Of a DNA stretch of 64,000 nucleotides, positions 18,921 to 26,068 are shown piece by piece (position 1 is the first letter of the stretch; the number at the start of each line of letters is the position of its first letter). The stretch comes from Bacteroidota bacterium (GTDB lineage: Bacteria; Bacteroidota; Bacteroidia; B-17B0; Aurantibacillaceae). Where the stretch lies: contig JAJNDK010000002.1 in the NCBI GenBank assembly GCA_021156365.1, positions 310,001 through 374,000 of the forward strand, read 5' to 3'. Under the pieces are notes generated by a model, which worked only from the letters and a program-made list of their open reading frames with translations, ran no database searches and was not told the origin of the DNA. Both the position numbers and the translations under genes were made by a program.

Positions 18921-19485
18921 TTTTCAATTCTTCTTCGGTTTTTAGTTTCTCCTGCAGCGTTTCTGCGAGACGGTTCTTCAATCGTTGATAATACACTTTC
19001 AGTTGTCCTTCCGGTTTGTTCACAAATTTGGCGATCTCTGCATAGGAAGAACCCTGGCTGTGCATCAGTAAAAGTATCCGTTGCCAGCCCTCCAGCTTAT
19101 CGAGCTCTGCTTTCAGAAGCCGCATCCGCATATTGCCCGGACCATCTCCTCCTTTGTTTGCAAAATCCCTTTTGCTGTCTTCGATGGAAATAATAACAGC
19201 TCCTCCTGTCCTCGTTTTTTCGTCACGCAGGTGGTTCTTCAGGTAATTGACAAACGTACGAAACATGAAGCCACCCAGTTTTTGCTCATTTTCAAATTCA
19301 TGATCCACTACCACTTCCAGCATTTTGTAGATCGTTTTATACACAAGGTCCCAGCCGGCATCTTCGCTGATGTTATACACATTCACGGAATAACCAACGA
19401 GCTTGTGGCCGTAGTTTTGATACAGCCACTCCGCTCCCTGCTTATGATCCTTTAATATGCTTCTGATCTTTTCCACCGGATACAA
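18904..19485 (-). CDS. ECF-type RNA polymerase sigma factor
   Basis: A 193-residue sigma-70 family protein with region 2 (about 20-95, ending GFMFRTFVNYLKNHLRDEK) and region 4 (about 125-180, LEGWQRILLLMHSQGSSYAEIAK followed by LKVYYQRLKNRL). There is no region 1.1 or 3, as expected for extracytoplasmic-function sigmas. The predicted start is TTG (19485), 2 bp after the stop of the upstream gene; the next in-frame option is a GTG three codons on. Its 3' end overlaps the start of the FGE-like membrane protein gene by 17 bp, so the two should be made in fixed ratio. This supports a sigma/anti-sigma pair. Confidence 0.88.
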   Translation of the reverse strand: MYPVEKIRSILKDHKQGAEWLYQNYGHKLVGYSVNVYNISEDAGWDLVYKTIYKMLEVVVDHEFENEQKLGGFMFRTFVNYLKNHLRDEKTRTGGAVIISIEDSKRDFANKGGDGPGNMRMRLLKAELDKLEGWQRILLLMHSQGSSYAEIAKFVNKPEGQLKVYYQRLKNRLAETLQEKLKTEEELKNATNR

Positions 19486-19487
19486 AA

Positions 19488-20795
19488 TTACAACGAATTA
19501 TTTATTTGCTGTTTCACCTGTTCGGCAGCCATTAGTTGCGGAACCATTTTTACTGTCATATTATCTCCAATCGTTACTTTTTCCAATGTAAAGTATTGTT
19601 GGCCGTTTTTGTAGGCGCTTACCATCATTACTGCTTTTTCACCTACGGGCAGCATTCCCGACATAAAAGAGAAGCTACCGTCTGTTCTTTGATAGGCATG
19701 AAGGTAAACTCTTTTTGATCTGAACAACATGGAAACACTTACCTGGTCAAATTCCCCATTATTCTCTACTTCTGCATCAAAAGCAACAGGCCTGGATCTC
19801 GGATCGCTGTATAGCTTATCAATATTGCCCCAGCCAAGACGGCTTGTACTCAGCACATACGAGGTCAACTGAGCATCCTGCTGAAATTTACCATAATCCG
19901 GATAATAGTTCGCCAATACTCCCTCACCCTTTTGCAGCCAACCAAGACTGTCTTTACTTATAGTATTCACCTTACCCGGCTTTGATTTCGAAATGGTATT
20001 CAGGCCCGGTTTAATATTGAACTGTATGGCCGCATCTGCTGATGCCGCAGTTAACAGCTGCTCCTCTTTATTCATTGCCATCGGATTTGCCCAATCAAGG
20101 CCCGACCTGGTCTGTTTGCCTTCATATAATTCCATTCCTTTCTCTTTTGTTGGCGATGGTACTTCTATCGCCAGTGTCTTCTCTTTGGCCACCGCAAGAT
20201 CTTCCTTATTACATACTGCATTGATGTAATACATACCACCACTCTCCAATAGCTCTTCCCCTTTTTTAGTAACCAGATCCGCCATCACAATATCCTCCGG
20301 AGTGAATGCCTCTTTCAATTGAATGGTGACCTTTTCTTCGACCTCCTTACCGTTCTTATACGTAAAAGCCTTCGCAGGGATACTTACTTTCATCCCGCCT
20401 GCTGCCAGTAATTGTGTATCGCGTTTCGTGTCGATCGTAAATTCCTGCATTTTTAAATAATCGAGTGAGAAAAGCTTATTGTCAGGTTTTACAGGAGCTG
20501 CCGCTACGATCGTTTTTGGTTTTTCAGGCAAGGCACTGCTTCTTTTGGCTTTTGTGCGTTGTTTTAATTTCGTCGGCTTTGTCACTTTAGTATACTTAAC
20601 AAGAGGTTTCTTCGTTGATGCGATCGCCGGTTTCGCCTCTTGTCGGTATACTATCTGATCGGGAGTAGATCCCTTAGGCCTTCGGTTAGTGTTTAAGATT
20701 GCTGCCTTATCAGTTCGGGTGAATGCCAGGTAAGAAACCGTAGTTATAACAACTACCATTGTTCCTCCTATCCATGCTATATTTTTGAGTTTCAT
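19488..20795 (-). CDS. Membrane-anchored protein of the sigma operon, ZU5-like beta domain
   Basis: A 435-residue protein with an N-terminal membrane helix (about 7-26, IAWIGGTMVVVITTVSYLAF) and a basic Pro/Thr/Lys linker to about 110. A domain resembling ZU5/carboxypeptidase-regulatory-like modules follows (AAGGMKVSIPAKAFTYKNG, then VTIQLKEAFTPEDIVMADL and LESGGMYYINA). The C-terminal third is a predicted beta domain (SRPVAFDAEVENNGEFDQV, then FFMS-like strands). The stop is 2 bp from the sigma-factor start, so it is the first gene of a three-gene operon. It may be the extracytoplasmic sensor or effector of the system. No enzymatic motif is visible. Confidence 0.6.
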   Translation of the reverse strand: MKLKNIAWIGGTMVVVITTVSYLAFTRTDKAAILNTNRRPKGSTPDQIVYRQEAKPAIASTKKPLVKYTKVTKPTKLKQRTKAKRSSALPEKPKTIVAAAPVKPDNKLFSLDYLKMQEFTIDTKRDTQLLAAGGMKVSIPAKAFTYKNGKEVEEKVTIQLKEAFTPEDIVMADLVTKKGEELLESGGMYYINAVCNKEDLAVAKEKTLAIEVPSPTKEKGMELYEGKQTRSGLDWANPMAMNKEEQLLTAASADAAIQFNIKPGLNTISKSKPGKVNTISKDSLGWLQKGEGVLANYYPDYGKFQQDAQLTSYVLSTSRLGWGNIDKLYSDPRSRPVAFDAEVENNGEFDQVSVSMLFRSKRVYLHAYQRTDGSFSFMSGMLPVGEKAVMMVSAYKNGQQYFTLEKVTIGDNMTVKMVPQLMAAEQVKQQINNSL

Positions 20796-20823
20796 TAGTT
20801 CCGTTTTTAGTGTTTTGTTTGCA

Positions 20824-20892
20824 TCCCGGTCGCGAGGTAGCGAAGCCTCGCTACGCGACGGCTTTCTTTTCCTGATCCCGTCGCGACCGGGA
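20824..20892. repeat. Nested palindromic element (REP-like) upstream of the sigma operon
   Basis: Outer arms TCCCGGTCGCGA (20824-20835) and TCGCGACCGGGA (20881-20892) are perfect complements. An inner hairpin, GTCGCG plus TAGCGA pairing with TCGCTA plus CGCGAC (20829-20859, 3-nt bulge), shares the left arm, so the two folds are mutually exclusive. The element lies 28 bp upstream of the first gene of the operon. Confidence 0.75.
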
Positions 20893-20922
20893 AACTGAAG
20901 AAGAAGCCTTTACATATAATAA

Positions 20923-20947
20923 CACCAAACGGTAACAGCTTTTGGTG
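20923..20947. repeat. 7-bp inverted repeat between dtd and the sigma operon
   Basis: CACCAAA (20923-20929) and TTTGGTG (20941-20947) flank 11 nt. The position suits either a weak 3' hairpin for dtd or an operator for the sigma operon; there is no T-tract. Confidence 0.4.
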
Positions 20948-20979
20948 CAAAATTTCGTAAATCACTAAAAAACAGGGAA

Positions 20980-21432
20980 TTATTCTTTGTTTTTGGAGTC
21001 AATAATGATCGTAACGGGTCCATCGTTCACCAGGGAAACCTGCATATCTGCCCCGAATTCGCCCGTGGAAATGGTTTTTCCGAGGTTGATCTCCAGTTCT
21101 TTTACAAACTGTTCATACAAGGGGATAGCCTGTTCGGGGCGTGCTGCTTTGATATAAGAAGGACGGTTGCCTTTTTTTGTTTGGGCATGAAGTGTAAATT
21201 GGGAGACGACCAGTATATCCCCGTTCACTTCTTTTATATCCAGGTTCATTTTGCCCTCTGCATCCGAAAAAATGCGGAGACTCACGATCTTTTTGCAGAG
21301 CCATTCAATGTCTTCATTCGTATCAGCTTCCTCTATCCCAAGGAGGATCAGGAAACCTTTCCGGATCGACGATACCGCCGTGTCATTAATGGTAACGGAA
21401 GCATAAGTAACACGCTGGATAACTACTTTCAT
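20980..21432 (-). CDS. dtd: D-aminoacyl-tRNA deacylase
   Basis: A 150-residue protein of full family length. It begins MKVVIQRVTYASVTI and contains the signature SQFTLHAQTKKGNRPSYIKAA segment (about 79-100) and the C-terminal NDGPVTIIID motif. The enzyme removes D-amino acids and misacylated glycine from tRNA as a dimer, through cross-subunit Gly-Pro-type motifs in the cytoplasm. It appears to be transcribed alone: 184 bp separate it from the sigma operon and a divergent spacer precedes it. Confidence 0.95.
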   Translation of the reverse strand: MKVVIQRVTYASVTINDTAVSSIRKGFLILLGIEEADTNEDIEWLCKKIVSLRIFSDAEGKMNLDIKEVNGDILVVSQFTLHAQTKKGNRPSYIKAARPEQAIPLYEQFVKELEINLGKTISTGEFGADMQVSLVNDGPVTIIIDSKNKE

Positions 21433-21491
21433 TTATTGGATTTATGAGGGTGAATTTACGATTTTGATCGTATTGCTATCTTCTGTAAATC

Positions 21492-21522
21492 AAAAAAGCG
21501 CAAACCGTGAGGAATGCGCCTT
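21492..21522 (-). terminator. Rho-independent terminator of the propeller/T9SS gene
   Basis: On the minus strand, AAGGCGCA (21515-21522) pairs with TGCGCTTT (21495-21502) with one G-T pair, followed by a T run. It starts 23 nt after the stop codon. Confidence 0.8.
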
Positions 21523-21545
21523 TTCTTTCTGAACCAAACAAAGCA

Positions 21546-24191
21546 CTACTCCTTCACCAGTTTGAAGGTCTTCTGGCCTTTTTTGCTTTTTACAGTAACA
21601 AAGTAGATACCGGAGTGAAGCTGTTCCACGCTCAGGGTTTCGGTTTTAGCCGCCATTCGTTTTTTGAGGATAGTTTTACCTAACACATCAATAATTTCTA
21701 TAGAAGCGCTATTTTCATCTTCTGTTTCTATCGTTATCATTGTGCTTGCCGGGTTCGGATACATGTTGGCGGCGAGCTCATTCCTTGTAGAAGTTTTAAT
21801 GCTTACTGTTGACAGATCGAGGCAGCTCGGGAAGCTATTGGTAGCATACCAGTTTTTGATCCTTTTTACGTCCTGCTCATTCTGTGAAAAAGCCGCAAAA
21901 TTATTGGAACTTCCCACCCGGGTAAATACCATAGCGTACACCATTTTAGCTGTATCTTTTGCTGCGAGATGAAAAGGGCCGGATCCCATCAAAAATCTTC
22001 TGTCGCCCGGCATATTGCCTGCTGTAATCTCTGACCATGCCGGCGCTGCAACAGGGTTTCCGGGATTGCCTCCCAGACCATATCCGATAGGATCAGAAAC
22101 CCCCGGATAATGATAAGTAGTTGTTTGCGTTCCCGTTACGCCATCTCCTCCATACTTCATCGTGCTTCCGTTTTTCCAGATGCCTTTCAGATAATTATAG
22201 TAATGCTGCTGCTGTGAAGGATTTCCTGAAACAGCATCCCCGTTATTCCTATAATACATGAAGGATGACATCCCCAACTGTTCTCCCGGTTCATCCGTAA
22301 TGCCATTATGGTTGTTGTCCTCTCCGTCATTTACATCTGCGAGTGGTGCCTGCATGATCGCCGTGCTGAAAAAAGGAAGATCACTGTGATAGCCTATCAC
22401 TCCCTGGTTATCGTCATCGTAATTGTCTCCATTGTATACATACCCATAATTTTCTGTCACGTTGCAACCCACATAATCATCAATGTAATTCCCAAGATCC
22501 ACATCGTTCCAATAACCAATATACATACTATCGATACTGTTACTACTCCTGTTAATGATCTCGAATTCATAGAAAGTGGTATAGTTCAGAGCCTTCAAAC
22601 TATCCGCAATTCCCGGACAGGTATAAGCATATGATTTTTGACGGATCTCCACTCCCATCGCGGCCATTGTTCCATGCGTTTCCAGATGCAGATCACTGGC
22701 ATCATTGTATACATGATACAACATCTGATCGCCTTTGATATCCGGGTAATCTCCACCTGTTAAAGGATCGTAGGCGCCATTTTGATTTACATCTACGAAA
22801 GGGGCTTTGCTTCTGGAAAAATTGCCGGTATCATGTGCCGGCCAGTGCATAATTCCCCATGAAGGCGTAAACGCACCGGATTGCACATTTCCATTATTGA
22901 AATTATAGATGAAGTTTTCAATGTCGAAGCGGTTTACTTTTATCACCGGGCCTAAAGCCTGGGTTGGTTGATTGGAAGCAGTAACTGTATCCAATGATCC
23001 CGGCCAGAAATCATGCCCGTTCTGGCGATAGGTCTGACAAGCGGTCCGCAATTGTCCATTCACCTTTCCACCCAGCCATAAGCTTCCCGCAAAAGTAGCC
23101 ATAGAGCCACTGCCTTTCGGAACTTCATATTTAGGATTGCTGTTTATATCCCAAAACATATCGGCCCGATCAAGTACCATCGCGTTCACCTCATTTACAT
23201 CCAGGTTTTGACGCGCGCAATCACTGTAATAATTATTTATGGGGCTTTGGAGTGGGTTCAGCTGAACAGCATCTACTTTAAGTATGGATTTCACGCCACC
23301 TATCATCGCCAAAGCATAATAATAGTTTCCCTTGTGATATATTCTGGCGGCAGCAGGCACTAAAATCTGGCTTATCGTTCCATTCGTATAATTCACAAGT
23401 CCCTGACTGCCTGCCATCGTCACGCCTCCATTCACTCCTGATATCATAGGCCTTCCATAGAGCGGTCCGCCCAGATCAACAGTAATGCATACATCAGTAG
23501 GCGTGATTGGAACATACGCGCCATTTACGAACTGATAAATACCGGACACATTTCTCAGCCAGATCTCTGTTCCACTAACAACAATTTCACTTAGGTTTTG
23601 TAAAGCAGCATAATTCTGGATTCCCAATGTGTTCAGCACAGACAATCCGAAATTAGTTCCAATGTACAGGTCGCTTCCTGAAAATGCAAGACTCAAAACT
23701 AAGTTTGAATTAAGGGTCGAATTTGTTGTATTGTAATGCGTCCAGTTACTACCATCAAAAAGGCTTACACCATTGGGTGTACCGATCCATAGATCATTGT
23801 TATTACCCACAGCAAGACAGGTAATGTTATTTGTGCTCAAACCGGAATTAGACGTGTTGTACACCGCCCAGTTGGTTCCATCGAAGCTGACAAGTCCATT
23901 GGAGGTACCGAACCAGTATAGTCCGGCATTATCCTGGGCAATCGCATTGATAGTATTGGATGGAAGACCTGAATTAGTTGTTTGGTAGAATGCCCAGGTA
24001 GTACCGTCATATTTCCGTAACCCCTGACTTGCGCCGACATGGGAAAACCAGATGTTGTCAGCATTGTCCACCATCAATGTTTTCACTGCACCTACAGACC
24101 AGCTGTTAGGTGCCGGAATAACCAGGGTATCAATCTGCGCATTCAGTTTTGTTGCAAAACAAATAATGCTGAGGAGTAAAAATCTTTTCAT
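21546..24191 (-). CDS. Secreted two-component-regulator-propeller-like protein with T9SS sorting domain
   Basis: An 881-residue protein starting at the ATG at 24191, which gives a clean signal peptide (MKRFLLLSIICFATKLNAQ); the upstream in-frame extension lacks one. Residues about 30-240 hold beta-propeller repeats of the regulator-propeller type (WFSHVGASQGLRKYDGTTW, then YWFGTSNGLVSFDGTNW, LWIGTPNGVSLFDGSNW). The middle carries acidic Ca-binding-like stretches (DVNQNGAYDPLTGGDYPD, DVNDGEDNNHNGITDE). The tail is a type A T9SS domain (NMYPNPASTMITI to TFKLVKE). Propellers of this kind normally sit on hybrid histidine kinases; here the module is in a secreted protein with no kinase. It is a surface or secreted protein of unknown ligand. 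Confidence 0.85.
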   Translation of the reverse strand: MKRFLLLSIICFATKLNAQIDTLVIPAPNSWSVGAVKTLMVDNADNIWFSHVGASQGLRKYDGTTWAFYQTTNSGLPSNTINAIAQDNAGLYWFGTSNGLVSFDGTNWAVYNTSNSGLSTNNITCLAVGNNNDLWIGTPNGVSLFDGSNWTHYNTTNSTLNSNLVLSLAFSGSDLYIGTNFGLSVLNTLGIQNYAALQNLSEIVVSGTEIWLRNVSGIYQFVNGAYVPITPTDVCITVDLGGPLYGRPMISGVNGGVTMAGSQGLVNYTNGTISQILVPAAARIYHKGNYYYALAMIGGVKSILKVDAVQLNPLQSPINNYYSDCARQNLDVNEVNAMVLDRADMFWDINSNPKYEVPKGSGSMATFAGSLWLGGKVNGQLRTACQTYRQNGHDFWPGSLDTVTASNQPTQALGPVIKVNRFDIENFIYNFNNGNVQSGAFTPSWGIMHWPAHDTGNFSRSKAPFVDVNQNGAYDPLTGGDYPDIKGDQMLYHVYNDASDLHLETHGTMAAMGVEIRQKSYAYTCPGIADSLKALNYTTFYEFEIINRSSNSIDSMYIGYWNDVDLGNYIDDYVGCNVTENYGYVYNGDNYDDDNQGVIGYHSDLPFFSTAIMQAPLADVNDGEDNNHNGITDEPGEQLGMSSFMYYRNNGDAVSGNPSQQQHYYNYLKGIWKNGSTMKYGGDGVTGTQTTTYHYPGVSDPIGYGLGGNPGNPVAAPAWSEITAGNMPGDRRFLMGSGPFHLAAKDTAKMVYAMVFTRVGSSNNFAAFSQNEQDVKRIKNWYATNSFPSCLDLSTVSIKTSTRNELAANMYPNPASTMITIETEDENSASIEIIDVLGKTILKKRMAAKTETLSVEQLHSGIYFVTVKSKKGQKTFKLVKE

Positions 24192-24285
24192 AATATTCGT
24201 ATTTGTCCCAAATGTAGTTGCTCCCCTGCTCTGAAATGTATATGAATTAGTAAGTGGTGGCTTTGACTTGATAAGTGGTAAAAGC

Positions 24286-24317
24286 AAAAAAGCGCAGATC
24301 TTTCGAAATGCGCTTTT
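24286..24317 (-). terminator. Orphan rho-independent terminator
   Basis: On the minus strand, AAAAGCGCA (24309-24317) pairs perfectly with TGCGCTTTT (24288-24296) and runs into further Ts. It lies 23 nt beyond the stop of the T9SS-tail remnant, which suggests it once ended that gene. Confidence 0.8.
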
Positions 24318-24340
24318 ATTGCCTGGTTTTAGTTGTGTGT

Positions 24341-24478
24341 TTATTGTTGTTTTATCCACCTGATCACCTTAGCGGTATTATCCGTGCCGATCTGTAAAAA
24401 GTAAACGCCGTCGGCTTCGTCAGGGAGGCTTAAACTGTGCTGCGAAGAGCCGCAAGTGAAAAGCGGATCGCTGCTGTT
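24341..24478 (-). pseudogene. Remnant of a T9SS type A sorting domain
   Basis: The minus strand encodes SLSLPDEADGVYFLQIG, then TDNTAKVIRWIKQQ and TAA at 24341-24343, a typical end of a type A sorting domain. No gene body precedes it: going upstream the frame enters the 63-bp repeat region and meets a stop near 24608. The orphan terminator follows directly. I read it as the 3' end of a former secreted-protein gene whose body was lost or replaced. Confidence 0.7.
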
Positions 24479-24805
24479 CTCTCTCTTCCTTCGGAAAATA
24501 AAGAGCGAATAGCAGAAAGTAATAAGCGGATAGCAGTTATTTGCTTGTCTATTTCTGAAAACACAAAACGAATTGCAGAAAACAATGAGCGGAAAGCAGC
24601 GATTCGCTTATCCATTGCGGAAAACACAAAACGGATTGCGGAAAACAATAAGCGGAAAGCAGCGATTCGCTTATCTATTGCGGAAAACACAAACCGAATT
24701 GCAGAAAACAATGAGCGGAAAGCGGCTGTTATTTTCTTTCGGGCGGCAATTGCAAAGCGTCTTTTGAAGACCCGCTCCACTTATTCAGCCATTCCTTCCA
24801 TTTAA
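24437..24805 (+). CDS. Heptad-repeat ORF (122 aa), possibly a truncated coiled-coil protein
   Basis: GTG-start frame. It contains four 21-residue units built from heptads of the form IAENTKR, IAENNER and KAAIRLS, with regular Ile/Ala and alternating charge, suggesting a helical coiled coil. Between copies 3 and 4, five of six nucleotide differences fall at third codon positions of this plus frame and four of those are synonymous, which supports coding here rather than on the opposite strand (also open, 24430-24780). There is no ATG, and a stop lies one codon upstream, so the true 5' end may be lost. It overlaps the T9SS remnant on the other strand. Function unknown. Confidence 0.45.
   Translation: MLRRAASEKRIAAVLSLPSENKERIAESNKRIAVICLSISENTKRIAENNERKAAIRLSIAENTKRIAENNKRKAAIRLSIAENTNRIAENNERKAAVIFFRAAIAKRLLKTRSTYSAIPSI
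24473..24724 (+). repeat. 63-bp tandem repeat, four copies
   Basis: Unit starts lie at 24473, 24536, 24599 and 24662, exactly 63 bp apart. Each unit has an internal 21-bp sub-period (ATTGCGGAAAACACAAAACG-like blocks). Copies 3 and 4 are most similar; copy 1 is the most diverged. Confidence 0.85.
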
Positions 24806-24960
24806 AACGTTTCAGCCAACCACCTGCAAAATTGCTGTAACTTTTCGAAACGCTCTATCGTTATATCCTTCAAAAGCTACCCCGCATATCAGTAAAGGGC
24901 CGTAGCGATAAAACAAAAAAAAGGAGTTACGCATGAGTATATTTTTAGTTTCTTTTCTTC

Positions 24961-25055
24961 CTGTCCTGTAGAATGCGGGTAGACAAAGTGGAGCAGGTTA
25001 CCTGCAGGACAGTTGGATCTTTTCGGAGGCTTTTAGCGAAAAAAGCCGGGCTCCG
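24961..25055 (+). promoter_or_regulatory. Structured leader candidate upstream of the frameshifted gene
   Basis: CTGTCCTG (24961-24968) pairs with CAGGACAG (25005-25012); the 13-nt palindrome GCAGGTTACCTGC (24993-25005) lies inside. A second hairpin (GGCTTTT with AAAAGCC, flanked by CGGA/TCCG) follows near 25027-25055. A 12-codon ORF (24933-24971, MSIFLVSFLPVL) preceded by AAGGAG ends inside the first arm. It could be a regulatory leader or a repeat relic. Confidence 0.3.
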
Positions 25056-25076
25056 CATCAACTAAAAATTTACAAA

Positions 25077-25678
25077 ATGAACATACCAAAAATAAGGGTA
25101 GCCTTATACATGCACAGCATGTCGGTACCCAACAAGATCATTAAAGCAAAAACCATACGCGCAGCCCTGCAGGCAAATGCAACTGTATTCCCCGGAGCCG
25201 CTGCACTCATCACCAGCCTCACTGCTGCTATCACCGCTCTGGAAACTTCCTGGACCAACGCCGAGGATGGTGGAAAAAGCCTGAAAGCCATGATGCGTCA
25301 ACGCGAGCGCGAGTTCGACCAGGTGATGCAATTAGTGGCCAACTATGTAGAGAGCACCGCCAACGGCAACCCGGCTATCATCATCCTCTCTACCCTCGAT
25401 GTGGCGCAGGCAAATCCGGGGACGCAAACCCAGTCTTTTAAAGTGAAACAGGGCGAAAGCGGCACGGTGCTGCTACGCACCAAATCGGAAAAAGGCGCGG
25501 CTTATACCTGGGAGTATAGCGTGGATAACATTAACTGGATCCATGCAGGCTCCGGCATCAAAAGCAGCCTGCTCGCGGAAAACCTGGTACCCGGCCCCGC
25601 TACTGGTTCCGCGTAGCTCTCATCGACAAAGAAGGACGGCACCCTTTTTCGGAAGCGATCAGCCTGATCGTAGTGTAG
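25077..25678 (+). pseudogene. FN3-containing hypothetical protein with a single-base frameshift
   Basis: The open frame gives 179 residues and stops at 25614-25616 after VPGPATGSA. Shifting frame at 25596-25598 continues the fibronectin type III signature as RYWFRVALIDKEGRHPFSEA to a stop at 25676-25678 (26 more residues). Restoring one base in GGCCCCGC would give the classic L-V-P-G-T-R-Y-W-F-R-V. The N-terminal 110 residues (MNIPKIRVALYMHSMSVPNK, later YVESTANGNPAIIILS) form a helical domain found in other small Bacteroidota proteins of this kind. A good terminator follows the restored stop, so the gene was once intact. Either a recent mutation or a sequencing error explains the shift. Confidence 0.75.
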
Positions 25679-25701
25679 TCTGCTGAGATGCTTAAGGTTC
25701 T

Positions 25702-25737
25702 AACCCCTGCTCTTGCTAAAGAAGAGCGGGGGTTTTT
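25702..25737 (+). terminator. Rho-independent terminator after the frameshifted FN3 gene
   Basis: A 13-bp stem (25702-25714 with 25722-25734, one T-G pair) closes a GCTAAAG loop and runs into TTTTT (25733-25737). It sits 24 nt after the restored stop. Confidence 0.9.
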
Positions 25738-25755
25738 GGGTTAAGTGGGTGGGTT

Positions 25756-25807
25756 GGGATTATAAATCCCGTGACTTATTTATTCCGCAGGATTGCAAAT
25801 CCTGCGG
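25756..25807. repeat. Paired REP-like palindromes
   Basis: Two perfect palindromes 14 bp apart: GGGATT-ATA-AATCCC (25756-25770) and CCGCAGGATT-GCA-AATCCTGCGG (25785-25807). Paired hairpins of this form are typical of dispersed REP/REPIN elements. The rest of the 330-bp spacer up to 26006 shows no gene. Confidence 0.7.
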
Positions 25808-26005
25808 AGCGGTACTGGGGGGAAGAAAAGCTATATTCTTCATCACTCACCGAACGGCTCCTGTACGGATTATTTTTCAGCTTCCCGAATTTTGTAGTTA
25901 AGCACATTACAAAACTCAGCTCTTTCGAATGCGTCTTTTTCAGGTTGATGAGTTGTAACCTGTTTTTGTTTTATCCACCGGATCCGGTCAGATTCGATCT
26001 GCCGA

Positions 26006-26047
26006 AAATAAAAGGCCGCCAGGATACTTAGGATCCGGACGGCCTTT
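26006..26047 (-). terminator. Rho-independent terminator of the giant SprB-repeat gene
   Basis: On the minus strand AAAGGCCG (26040-26047) pairs with CGGCCTTT (26011-26018), enclosing a GGATCC/GTATCC-containing loop, and is followed by TATTTT. It starts 21 nt after the stop. Confidence 0.85.
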
Positions 26048-26068
26048 AGCGTTGTTCAAAATTAACCT

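Noticed and set aside
24430-24780. 116-residue minus-strand ORF over the 63-bp repeat
   Set aside because: Differences between repeat copies fall mainly at third positions of the plus frame, so the plus strand is the better coding candidate; the minus frame is probably open because of the repeat composition.
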